From Azospirillum sp. TSO22-1 (GTDB lineage Bacteria > Pseudomonadota > Alphaproteobacteria > Azospirillales > Azospirillaceae): a DNA stretch of 35,241 nt. The translations under genes and the position numbers were made by a program. The notes under the pieces were generated by a model. The model saw only the letters and a list, made by a program, of their open reading frames with translations, was not told where the DNA came from and did no database searches. The stretch's first letter is position 1; every line of letters starts with the position of its first letter. The stretch is from positions 1-35,241 of the forward strand of contig NZ_LGQZ01000203.1 of assembly GCF_003116015.1 (NCBI RefSeq), read 5' to 3'. Shown here in pieces: positions 1 through 6,259 of this stretch.

Positions 1-1
1 G

Positions 2-985
2 ACCACGGTGCTGCGCTGCGTCGCCGGGCTGCAGCGCCTGGACGGCCGCTTCGCGCTGGACGGCGAGGTCTGGCAGGACGACGACGCCTTCCGCCCGACG
101 CACGCGCGCCCCATCGGCTACGTCTTCCAGGAGGCCAGCCTGTTCCCGCACCTGTCGGTGCGCGCCAACCTGCTGTACGGCCACCGCCGCACGGTGGGGC
201 GCGGCGTGCCCGAGACCATCCGGGTGGACGAGGTGATCGAGCTGCTCGGCTTGAGCCGGCTGTTCGACCGCGGCGTCCCGCACCTCTCGGGCGGCGAGCG
301 GCAGCGCGTCGCGGTGGGGCGGGCGCTGCTGGCGCAGCCCAAGCTGCTGCTGATGGACGAGCCGCTGGCGGCGCTGGACCGCTTCAGCAAGGACGAGATC
401 CTGCCCTATCTGGAGCGGCTGCACGACGCGCTCTCCGTGCCGGTGCTCTACGTCAGCCACGACATCGCCGAGGTGGAACGGCTGGCCGACCATCTGGTGC
501 TGCTGAAGGAGGGCCGGGTGGTGGCCTCGGGTCCGGTGCAGGAGTTGCAGGCCGATCCGACGCTGCCCATCGCCCGCATGCCCGAGGCCGGCGTCACCCT
601 GCCCGCCACGGTCGCCGGCCACGAGCCGGCCTACGGCCTGACCGCGCTGGCGCTGGCGGGCGGCCGGCTGCTGGTGCCCGGCGATCTTGGCGCCGAGGGA
701 ACGCCGCGGCGCGTGCGCATCGCCGCCTCCGACGTCAGCCTGGCGCGCCGGCCGGCGCCGGACAGCACGATCCTCAACGTGCTGCCCGGCCGGATCGCCG
801 CCGCCGAACCGCAGGACGGCGTGCAGGTGATGGCGGTGGTGGCGCTGGGCGAGGACGGCGCCGGTGCCCGCCTGCTGGCGCGCGTCACCCGCAAGTCATG
901 GGACGCCCTCGGCCTCGCACCGGGCCAGCCGGTGTTCGTGCAGATCAAAGGCGTCGCGCTGGTCAACCGGGAAGCCGCTTCTTAG
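2..985 (+). CDS. modC: Molybdate/tungstate ABC transporter ATP-binding protein ModC (5' end outside window)
   Basis: Cytoplasmic ATPase that powers import of molybdate (or tungstate) through a ModB-type permease. The frame is open to the left edge, and the first residues TTVLRCVAGL are the end of the Walker A helix, so about 35-40 N-terminal residues are missing. Visible in order are the Q-loop (YVFQEASLFPHL), the ABC signature (LSGGERQRVAVGRALL), Walker B (LLLMDEPLAALD) and the H-loop (VLYVSHD). The last 65-70 residues (LNVLPGRI to FVQIKGVAL) form a MOBE oxyanion-binding domain, which identifies ModC rather than a sugar ATPase. modA and modB would be expected just upstream, outside the window. 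The stop codon overlaps that of the convergent tupA. Tungstate preference cannot be excluded, given the TupA neighbour. Confidence 0.9.
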   Translation, partial: TTVLRCVAGLQRLDGRFALDGEVWQDDDAFRPTHARPIGYVFQEASLFPHLSVRANLLYGHRRTVGRGVPETIRVDEVIELLGLSRLFDRGVPHLSGGERQRVAVGRALLAQPKLLLMDEPLAALDRFSKDEILPYLERLHDALSVPVLYVSHDIAEVERLADHLVLLKEGRVVASGPVQELQADPTLPIARMPEAGVTLPATVAGHEPAYGLTALALAGGRLLVPGDLGAEGTPRRVRIAASDVSLARRPAPDSTILNVLPGRIAAAEPQDGVQVMAVVALGEDGAGARLLARVTRKSWDALGLAPGQPVFVQIKGVALVNREAAS

Positions 986-1821
986 GCCCCCAGCTCACCG
1001 GCGTTGGGGAAGAACAGCGGTTCGCCGCCGATCCTGTAGCCGGCGATGGCGCCCTGCCCCTCGGCCGAGCGCAGCCAATCGACGAACGCCTGCCCCTCGG
1101 CCTTCTTGACGTGGCCGAACTTCGCCGGGTTCACCAGCATGACGCCGTACTGGTTGAACAGGCGCTTGTCGCCCTCGACCACCACCTCCAGCTCGCCGCG
1201 GTTCTTGAAGCTCAGCCACGTGCCGCGGTCGGCCAGCGTGTAGGCGTTCATGGCGGCGGCGGTGTTCAGCGTCGGCCCCATGCCCTGGCCCAGCGCCTTG
1301 TACCAGCCGCCCGACTTCGGCTCGACGCCGGCGGCCTTCCACAGGCTCAGCTCGGTCTTGTTGGTGCCGCTGTCGTCGCCGCGCGAGGCAAAGGGAGCCT
1401 GCTTTTCGGCGATCTTCTTGAGCGCCGCGTTGATGTCCTTGCCGCCCTTGACGCCGGCCGGGTCGGCCTTCGGCCCGATCAGCACGAAGTCGTTGTACAT
1501 GACCGGGAAGCGCTCCACCCCGAAGCCCTCGGCGACGAACGCCTCCTCCGACGGCTTGTGGTGGACGAACAGCACGTCGGCGTCGCCGCGCTTGGCCTGG
1601 TCGATGGCCTGGCCGGTACCCTTGGCGACGACGCGCACCTCGATCCCGGTCTTCGCCGTGAACAGCGGCAGGATATGCCTGAACAGCCCGGAATCCTCGG
1701 TCGAGGTGGTCGAGGCGACGGTGATGAACGGCGTCTGCGCCAGCCCCGGCGCGGCGGAAAGCCCGACGACCGCAACGGCGGCGAAGGCGGTCAGGACGGT
1801 GCGGCGAAACAGCGACGGCAT
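982..1821 (-). CDS. tupA: Tungstate-type ABC transporter substrate-binding protein (TupA family)
   Basis: Periplasmic binding protein for tungstate or molybdate. A signal peptide (FRRTVLTAFAAVAVVGLSA, cleavage after GLA) precedes the family hallmark TTSTEDSGL and the later SRGDDSGTNKTEL loop, both typical of TupA/PstS-like oxyanion binders. The likely start is the ATG at 1821, because GGAGGG at 1837-1832 is ten bases from it but only one base from the in-frame ATG at 1830. No TupB or TupC lies beside it, so it may serve the ModC-containing transporter that converges on it. The stops of the two genes overlap by 3-4 bp. A Mo-box-like palindrome covers its promoter (see 1841-1866). The family is clear; the true anion is not. 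Confidence 0.85.
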   Translation of the reverse strand: MPSLFRRTVLTAFAAVAVVGLSAAPGLAQTPFITVASTTSTEDSGLFRHILPLFTAKTGIEVRVVAKGTGQAIDQAKRGDADVLFVHHKPSEEAFVAEGFGVERFPVMYNDFVLIGPKADPAGVKGGKDINAALKKIAEKQAPFASRGDDSGTNKTELSLWKAAGVEPKSGGWYKALGQGMGPTLNTAAAMNAYTLADRGTWLSFKNRGELEVVVEGDKRLFNQYGVMLVNPAKFGHVKKAEGQAFVDWLRSAEGQGAIAGYRIGGEPLFFPNAGELGA

Positions 1822-1840
1822 CTCGGACATTCCCTCCGGT

Positions 1841-1866
1841 TCGTTATGAGCCGAGCATCATAACGA
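1841..1866 (-). promoter_or_regulatory. ModE-type Mo-box operator over the tupA promoter
   Basis: A perfect inverted repeat, TCGTTATGA-N8-TCATAACGA, with 9-bp arms. It resembles the ModE/MopA Mo-box (CGTTATATA-N-TATATAACG type). On the minus strand a good -10 hexamer (TATGAT, 1862-1857) lies inside one arm; no convincing -35 was seen. It sits 20-45 bp upstream of the chosen tupA start, so a bound repressor would block RNA polymerase. Assignment to ModE is inference from arm sequence and context. Confidence 0.65.
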
Positions 1867-1897
1867 CTACGAAGGAAAGTGGAGAGGGGAAATCGAC

Positions 1898-1920
1898 GGC
1901 GGAGCGTCCTGCGCTCCGCC
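1898..1920 (-). terminator. Hairpin downstream of the MBL-fold gene
   Basis: GGCGGAGCG / CGCTCCGCC form a perfect 9-bp stem with a 5-nt loop, 20 bp past the stop of the metallo-hydrolase gene (minus strand). Only a short T-run (GATTTCC) follows, so it is a moderate intrinsic-terminator candidate. Confidence 0.5.
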
Positions 1921-1940
1921 ACCACACGAGGGGTTCGACG

Positions 1941-2684
1941 TCAGGCCGCTGCGGCCGTGTGGGCGGTCAACACGCGGTCGTCGTAGCTATCGGCCAAGGC
2001 ACGGAGCGCGGCCCCGCCGTTACCGCTGAACGACGGCCCGTGCATGAGCGCCAGCGTGCGCGGCGACAGATCGGCCAGCCGGCGGATCGTGGCGCCCATG
2101 TCAGGATTCAGGCTGGAATACCGGAACATCTCCTCGGCAGCGATCGCCGGGCCGACGATGTCCCCCTCGGTCAGGGCCGGACCATCGCCGAGCTGGGTGA
2201 AGAGGTCGCCGCACAGCAGCGTACCGGTGCCCTCCTCGTACAGCAGACCCGCCTCCCAGCCATGCGGGACATGCGGCGTGTCGAGGTAACGCACCCGCTT
2301 GCCCTTGCCCAGGTCGATGATCTCCCCGTCCTGGAGCGTGCGCGGCGGGCGGTCGGCCATATCGTTCAGGGAGACCATGCAGGCGGTCTGCCCGTGCGCC
2401 ACCTCGGCGTGCGGCGCCAAGGCCAGCCACTCGTTCATCGCCCCGCACTCGTCCGCCTCGTAATGGCCGAACGTGATCCAGCGCAGCCGCTCAGGCGGCA
2501 TCAGGCGGCCGACCGCAGCGCAGACGAGCGGGAACATCGCCCGCGGGCCGGTGTGGAACAGCAGCGGCTCGTCGCCGAGGACGAGGAACTGGTTGAAGGA
2601 GAAGCCGGCGGGCGGCGCGATCGCCGGCACGAAGGTCGAGAACCGGTAGATGCCGCCGGCGATTTCGCTGACCTTGGTCTCCAT
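1941..2684 (-). CDS. MBL-fold metallo-hydrolase, stand-alone flavodiiron-type domain
   Basis: A 247-residue metallo-beta-lactamase-fold protein of the kind forming the diiron domain of flavodiiron proteins and oxygen-sensing ODP proteins. The metal motif is H74-x-E76-x-D78 (GHYEADE), the flavodiiron form, rather than the HxHxDH of hydrolases. Further ligands are likely H138 (TPHVPHG), D160 (CGDLF) and H215 (LMHGPSF). No flavodoxin or rubredoxin domain is attached, so it may be an O2- or NO-reactive sensor or an uncharacterised oxidoreductase. The start is set by GGGAGGA six bases before the ATG at 2684; the longer reading frame upstream is spurious. It is divergent from a TetR gene that probably controls it. 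Confidence 0.8.
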   Translation of the reverse strand: METKVSEIAGGIYRFSTFVPAIAPPAGFSFNQFLVLGDEPLLFHTGPRAMFPLVCAAVGRLMPPERLRWITFGHYEADECGAMNEWLALAPHAEVAHGQTACMVSLNDMADRPPRTLQDGEIIDLGKGKRVRYLDTPHVPHGWEAGLLYEEGTGTLLCGDLFTQLGDGPALTEGDIVGPAIAAEEMFRYSSLNPDMGATIRRLADLSPRTLALMHGPSFSGNGGAALRALADSYDDRVLTAHTAAAA

Positions 2685-2723
2685 AGTGTCCTCCCTGTTG
2701 CGGCGATGGCGACGCCATCCAAT

Positions 2724-2788
2724 TTGACAGAACACAACCGTGCACTTAAAATAGGGCAGCGTCAATATTGGGTGCACATTGATGTGCA
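2724..2788 (+). promoter_or_regulatory. tetR promoter with palindromic operator
   Basis: TTGACA (2724-2729), a 17-bp spacer and TAAAAT (2747-2752) make a near-consensus sigma-70 promoter reading toward the TetR gene. A perfect 16-bp palindrome, TGCACATTGATGTGCA (2773-2788; 7-bp arms), follows in the expected leader. A related half-site, GTGCACTT (2740-2747), lies at the promoter. The arrangement suggests autorepression and joint control of the divergent MBL-fold gene. That TetR binds here is inference. Confidence 0.65.
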
Positions 2789-2798
2789 GCAAAAACGG

Positions 2799-3371
2799 AT
2801 GAGCCGTCCCTATACGATGAAGCGCCGTGCCGATCAGCAGTCGGAGACCCGCCGGCGCATCGTGGAAGCCGCTGTCGAGCTGCACAGCAGCGTCGGGCCG
2901 GCGCGCACCAACACCAGCATGGTGGCGGAACGCGCCGGTGTTCAGAGGCACACCCTCTACGCCCACTTCCCCGACGAGCGGAGCCTCCTCCTCGCGTGCT
3001 CTGGCCTCGTGGCGGAGCGCGACCCGCTGCCGGATGCGGAGCCTTGGCGGAGCATCGCGGATCGGCGCGAGCGGCTGCGCGTCGGCCTCCAGGCGCTGTA
3101 CGGCTGGTACGGGCGCAACGCGGACTTGGCGGGGTGCGTGCTGCGCGACGTCGAGCACCACGCATTGACCAGGGAGATCGCCGAACTGCGGATCATGCCG
3201 TACATGCGGGCCTACAACGAGTCGCTGGGCACCGATCTGAGCCCGGGCCAGCGGGCGATGCTGGGGCTGATGCTGAGTTACTTCACATGGCGGACCCTGG
3301 TGCGCGAGAGCGGGCTGGACCGGGATGCCACCGTGACCATGGCGGTTCACGCCATCGACGGCGCGGGATGA
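2799..3371 (+). CDS. TetR/AcrR family transcriptional regulator
   Basis: A 190-residue regulator. The N-terminal helix-turn-helix (RRRIVEAAVELHSSVGPARTN through AGVQRHTLYAHFPDERSLL) is a clear TetR_N domain. The helical C-terminal ligand-binding half is not recognisable to a specific ligand. The ATG at 2799 is preferred because it directly follows the operator palindrome. An in-frame ATG at 2817 would also keep the whole DNA-binding domain, and neither has a strong Shine-Dalgarno. It likely represses itself and the divergent flavodiiron-type gene. It converges with the cytochrome c gene at 3456. Confidence 0.85.
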   Translation: MSRPYTMKRRADQQSETRRRIVEAAVELHSSVGPARTNTSMVAERAGVQRHTLYAHFPDERSLLLACSGLVAERDPLPDAEPWRSIADRRERLRVGLQALYGWYGRNADLAGCVLRDVEHHALTREIAELRIMPYMRAYNESLGTDLSPGQRAMLGLMLSYFTWRTLVRESGLDRDATVTMAVHAIDGAG

Positions 3372-3400
3372 CGCCCGACCGCTGAGCATCCGATCACCCC

Positions 3401-3426
3401 GGACGAGGGGCATGGCGCCCCCGTCC
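3401..3426. terminator. Candidate bidirectional hairpin between convergent tetR and cytochrome c genes
   Basis: GGACGAGGG pairs with CCCCCGTCC over 9 positions with one mismatch, leaving an 8-nt loop. It lies 30 bp past each stop, but neither strand has a T-run, so this is a weak call. Confidence 0.3.
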
Positions 3427-3455
3427 ACCCGATGCCGTCCATCCGGCGCGCCGCC

Positions 3456-3941
3456 CTACTGCGGCAGCACCACGCCGAGATAGGGGCCCGCGGGCTTACC
3501 GGACGCGCCGACCGGCGGCGGCGCCTGATGGCGCACCGGGGGCAGGCCCTTCAGATAGGTGGCCAGCGCCTTGGCGTCGGCGTCGGTGAGCGCGGCGTAG
3601 GACGGCCACGGCATCACCGGCACCAGCTGGCGCCCGTCCGGCCGCGTTCCGGTCCGCACCGCGCGGACGATGTCGGCCTCGCTCCAGGCGCCGAGGCCGG
3701 TCTCGCGGTCCGGCGTCAGATTGGGCGGGTAGAAGACGCCGAGGTCGGGGATGCCGAAGCCCACGGCGGATCCCGCCAGATGCAGGGCGGGGTCGGGCTT
3801 GCCGGTCAGCGCGCCGCCGGTGTGGCAGCCCTGGCAATCCATGATCCGGGCGAGGTACTCGCCGCGCTTCACGAGATCCTCGGCGGCGGCCTGCGTGGCC
3901 AGCAGGACCAGGGCGAAGGCGGACAGGTTGATGGTCTTCAT
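3456..3941 (-). CDS. Secreted class I c-type cytochrome
   Basis: A 161-residue periplasmic monoheme cytochrome. A signal peptide (MKTINLSAFALVLLATQAAA) is followed by the heme-attachment motif CQGCH (C36-H40). Candidate axial methionines lie in PVMPW. The pattern GEYLARIMDCQGCHTGG and the PPNLTPDRETGLGAWSEADI segment resemble the cytochrome subunits of alcohol/gluconate dehydrogenases and related di-/triheme proteins, but only one heme is present. The start at 3941 is set by GAGGAGA at proper spacing. It begins 11 bp after the E1 beta stop and is probably the last gene of that operon. Its partner is unknown. Confidence 0.85.
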   Translation of the reverse strand: MKTINLSAFALVLLATQAAAEDLVKRGEYLARIMDCQGCHTGGALTGKPDPALHLAGSAVGFGIPDLGVFYPPNLTPDRETGLGAWSEADIVRAVRTGTRPDGRQLVPVMPWPSYAALTDADAKALATYLKGLPPVRHQAPPPVGASGKPAGPYLGVVLPQ

Positions 3942-3952
3942 CGGGTGTCTCC

Positions 3953-4921
3953 TCACGCCGGGACGAGGCCGACGAGGCGGCCTACCGTCTCGACGACGGC
4001 ATCAGCGGACGGGGCGAAGGCCTGCTCCAGCGGGAAGCTGGCGGGGGCCGGGGCGTCGGGGCCGGTCAGCCGCATCACCGGGGCGCGCAGGTCGCCGAAC
4101 GCCTTCTCGGCGACCAGCGCGGCGATCTCGGCGCCGACGCCGCACATCCGGCTCGCCTCGTGCACCACGACGACCCGGCCGGTCTTGCGCGCCGAGCGCA
4201 GGATGGTCTCCTCGTCGAGCGGTTTCAGCGTGCGCAGGTCGATGACCTCCGCCGCCATGCCCTGCGCCGCCAGCCGGTCGGCGGCCTGCAGGCAGGCGTG
4301 CACGCTCTTGGCGTAGCTGACGAGCGTCACGTCCGCACCCTCGCGCCGCACCGCGGCCTTGCCCAGCGGGACGACCACCTCGCCCTCCGGCACCGCGCCG
4401 GGCGCGTAGCCGAGCGCGATGTCGGTGAAGAACAGCACCGGGTTCTCGTCGCGGATCGCCGCCTTGAGCAGCCCCTTGTAGTCCGCCGCCGTCGACGGCA
4501 TCACCACCTTCAGGCCGGGGCTGTGCACGAACCAGGCCTCGACGTTGTGGTTGTGCTGGGCGCCGACGCCCCAGCCGCCGCCGGTCATGGCGAGCACCAC
4601 CATCGGGAAGGCGAACTGCCCGCCCGACATGTAGCGCAGCTTGCCGGCGCTGTTGACGATCTCGTCCATGGCGTAGCACAGGAACGGCGCGAACAGCAGG
4701 TCGACCACCGGGCGCAACCCGGTCGCCGCGGCGCCGGCGGCGGTGCCGGCGATGATCCCCTCGGCCAGCGGCGTGTTGCGCACCCGTGCAGCGCCGAATT
4801 CCGCCAGCAGGTCCTTGCGCTTGGTCGCCACGCCCTCGCCGAAGATGAGGACACGGTCGTCGCGGCGCATCTCCTCGGCCAGCGCGGCGGAGACGGCGTC
4901 GGTGACGGTCATGGTCTGCAT
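3953..4921 (-). CDS. 2-oxoacid / acetoin dehydrogenase E1 component, beta subunit
   Basis: A 322-residue E1 beta subunit of a thiamine-diphosphate-dependent dehydrogenase. It has the family signatures DDRVLIFGEGVA, NTPLAEGIIAGTAAGAA, the GGGWGVGAQH segment and the C-terminal transketolase domain (EVIDLRTLKPLDEETI, VVVHEASRMCGVGAEIAA). With the alpha subunit it should form the heterotetramer that decarboxylates a 2-oxoacid or cleaves acetoin. GGAGG lies 6 bp before the ATG, and the gene follows the alpha subunit by 10 bp. No lipoyl E2 or E3 gene lies next to it. The substrate cannot be fixed; the short lengths suit the acetoin/2-oxoacid AcoAB-like group. Confidence 0.85.
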   Translation of the reverse strand: MQTMTVTDAVSAALAEEMRRDDRVLIFGEGVATKRKDLLAEFGAARVRNTPLAEGIIAGTAAGAAATGLRPVVDLLFAPFLCYAMDEIVNSAGKLRYMSGGQFAFPMVVLAMTGGGWGVGAQHNHNVEAWFVHSPGLKVVMPSTAADYKGLLKAAIRDENPVLFFTDIALGYAPGAVPEGEVVVPLGKAAVRREGADVTLVSYAKSVHACLQAADRLAAQGMAAEVIDLRTLKPLDEETILRSARKTGRVVVVHEASRMCGVGAEIAALVAEKAFGDLRAPVMRLTGPDAPAPASFPLEQAFAPSADAVVETVGRLVGLVPA

Positions 4922-4931
4922 CGGTGCCTCC

Positions 4932-5882
4932 TCAGGCGTAGACGTCGGTGGTGAGGGCCTCGAAGCCCGGGAAGGGGCTGGCCTCGGCGAAGGCGGCGGC
5001 CTGCTCCATCCGCCCTTTCACGGCGGCCTCCATCTCCTGCGCGGCGGCATCGGAAAGGTGACCCTCCGTGATCAGGCGGTTCCGGGCCAGCAGGATCGGG
5101 TCGCGGGCGCGCCAGCGCTCCAACTCCTGGGGATCGACATAGGACTGGTCGTCCGGCTCGAAGTGGCCGCGCAGGCGGTAGGTCTGCACCTCCAGCAGGA
5201 AGGGCTTGCGCGTCTCGCGGATGGTGGCGACGGCGCGCTCCGCGGCGGCGCGCACCGCGTCCACATCGTTGCCGTCGACGGTGCGCCAGTCCATGCCGTA
5301 GGCCGCGGCCTGCGGCGCCACGCCGTCCGCCAGCGTGGTCTCGCGCCGGTGCACGAAGGCCTGCCACTGGTTGTTCTCGCACACGTACAGGATCGGCAGG
5401 TTCCACACCGCGGCGAGGTTGAGGGATTCGTGGAAGCGCCCCTCGCACGCGGCCCCGTCGCCGAAGAAGCAGGCGACGATGCCCTCCCCACCGAGCATGG
5501 AGCGCGACAGCGCCACGCCGGTGACCAGCGACAGCTCGCCGCCGACGATGGTGGAGGTCAGCACCACCCCCAGTTCCTTCGCCGCGATGTGCAGCGACCC
5601 GCTCTTGCCGCCGCAATAGCCGTCGCGCCGGCCCATCACCTCGGCCAGCATCCGCCCCGGATCGGCGCCGCGCGCCAGCAGGTGGCCGGCGCTGCGGTGG
5701 TTGGTCAGGATCTGGTCGTCGGCCGACAACGCGGACACCACGCCCACCGCCGCCGCCTCCTGCCCGACCGCGGTGCAGGTGCCCGCCGCGCGCTGCTCGG
5801 CGTGCAGCGCGATCACCGTTTCCTCATAAGCGCGGATGAGCATCATCCGCTCCAGCGCCCGAACGCGTTCCCGCGTGTCCAT
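4932..5882 (-). CDS. 2-oxoacid / acetoin dehydrogenase E1 component, alpha subunit
   Basis: A 316-residue E1 alpha subunit. The thiamine-diphosphate motif GDG...NN runs from G141-D142-G143 to N170-N171, and the sequences GQEAAAVGVVSAL and NHRSAGHLLARG are typical of PDH/AcoA alpha chains. The ATG at 5882 is chosen because the family N-terminus begins there; the upstream extension is not conserved in kind. The Shine-Dalgarno is weak (ACGGGGAC). It is first in a likely three-gene operon (E1 alpha, E1 beta, cytochrome c). The absence of E2/E3 suggests that it borrows them from a housekeeping complex or uses another acceptor. Confidence 0.85.
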   Translation of the reverse strand: MDTRERVRALERMMLIRAYEETVIALHAEQRAAGTCTAVGQEAAAVGVVSALSADDQILTNHRSAGHLLARGADPGRMLAEVMGRRDGYCGGKSGSLHIAAKELGVVLTSTIVGGELSLVTGVALSRSMLGGEGIVACFFGDGAACEGRFHESLNLAAVWNLPILYVCENNQWQAFVHRRETTLADGVAPQAAAYGMDWRTVDGNDVDAVRAAAERAVATIRETRKPFLLEVQTYRLRGHFEPDDQSYVDPQELERWRARDPILLARNRLITEGHLSDAAAQEMEAAVKGRMEQAAAFAEASPFPGFEALTTDVYA

Positions 5883-5972
5883 CGTGCCGTCCCCGTCAGG
5901 AATGAAGATCGGCCAGGAGTATAGGCGCGGCTGGGGCGGAGCCGTTGCTAACTCTTCCCTCACGCAACCCTA

Positions 5973-5994
5973 AAATTTTCGTAAGCGAAAATTT
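5973..5994. promoter_or_regulatory. AT-rich perfect hairpin upstream of the E1 operon
   Basis: AAATTTTCG-TAAG-CGAAAATTT has 9-bp arms and a 4-nt loop in an otherwise very GC-rich stretch. It lies about 90 bp upstream of E1 alpha (minus strand). It could be an operator or a terminator for the gene at 6260. Function not determined. Confidence 0.4.
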
Positions 5995-6035
5995 CGAACC
6001 TGAAACGAAGATGGGTGAACCCGAAGCGTCCGCGC

Positions 6036-6253
6036 CCCTCCCCTGCCTCCGGCGGGGGAGGGAGGGACCCAAGCGCAGCTTGGGAGGGTGGGGGCAGCGG
6101 CGTCGGTGGCAGGCGTTGATTCTCGTGCACGCCGCTACCCCCACCCAACCACCGGTCGCCCGCAAGTCGGGCGACCGCGCTCCGCCTACGATCGCCTTCG
6201 GCGCTCATTGCCTACGGCATTGGCTCCACGCCCCCGCCGGAGGCAGGGGAGGG
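6036..6253. repeat. Palindromic MITE/REP-like intergenic element with 23-bp terminal inverted repeats
   Basis: The ends are perfect 23-bp inverted repeats (6036-6058 and 6231-6253). Nested inside are a 7-bp hairpin (6068-6084), a 17-bp inverted pair with one mismatch (6086-6102 with 6130-6146), and a perfect 9-bp hairpin with 5-nt loop (6154-6176). There is no coding capacity or transposase. The architecture fits a non-autonomous palindromic repeat dispersed in the genome, but only one copy is in the window, so mobility is inference. Confidence 0.6.
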
Positions 6254-6259
6254 CTCATT

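Larger units (their letters stand above)
5883..6259. other. 377-bp intergenic region without a gene
   Basis: It lies between the E1 alpha start and the end of the PNPOx-GAF gene, both on the minus strand. It holds an AT-rich perfect hairpin (5973-5994) and a 218-bp palindromic element (6036-6253), described separately. Apparent reading frames here are out of character with neighbouring genes, and none looks coding. Confidence 0.7.

Noticed and set aside
2799..3428. The long minus-strand extension upstream of the MBL-fold gene (495-residue frame)
   Set aside because: It is antisense to the TetR gene. The true MBL start at 2684 has a good ribosome-binding site and matches the family N-terminus.
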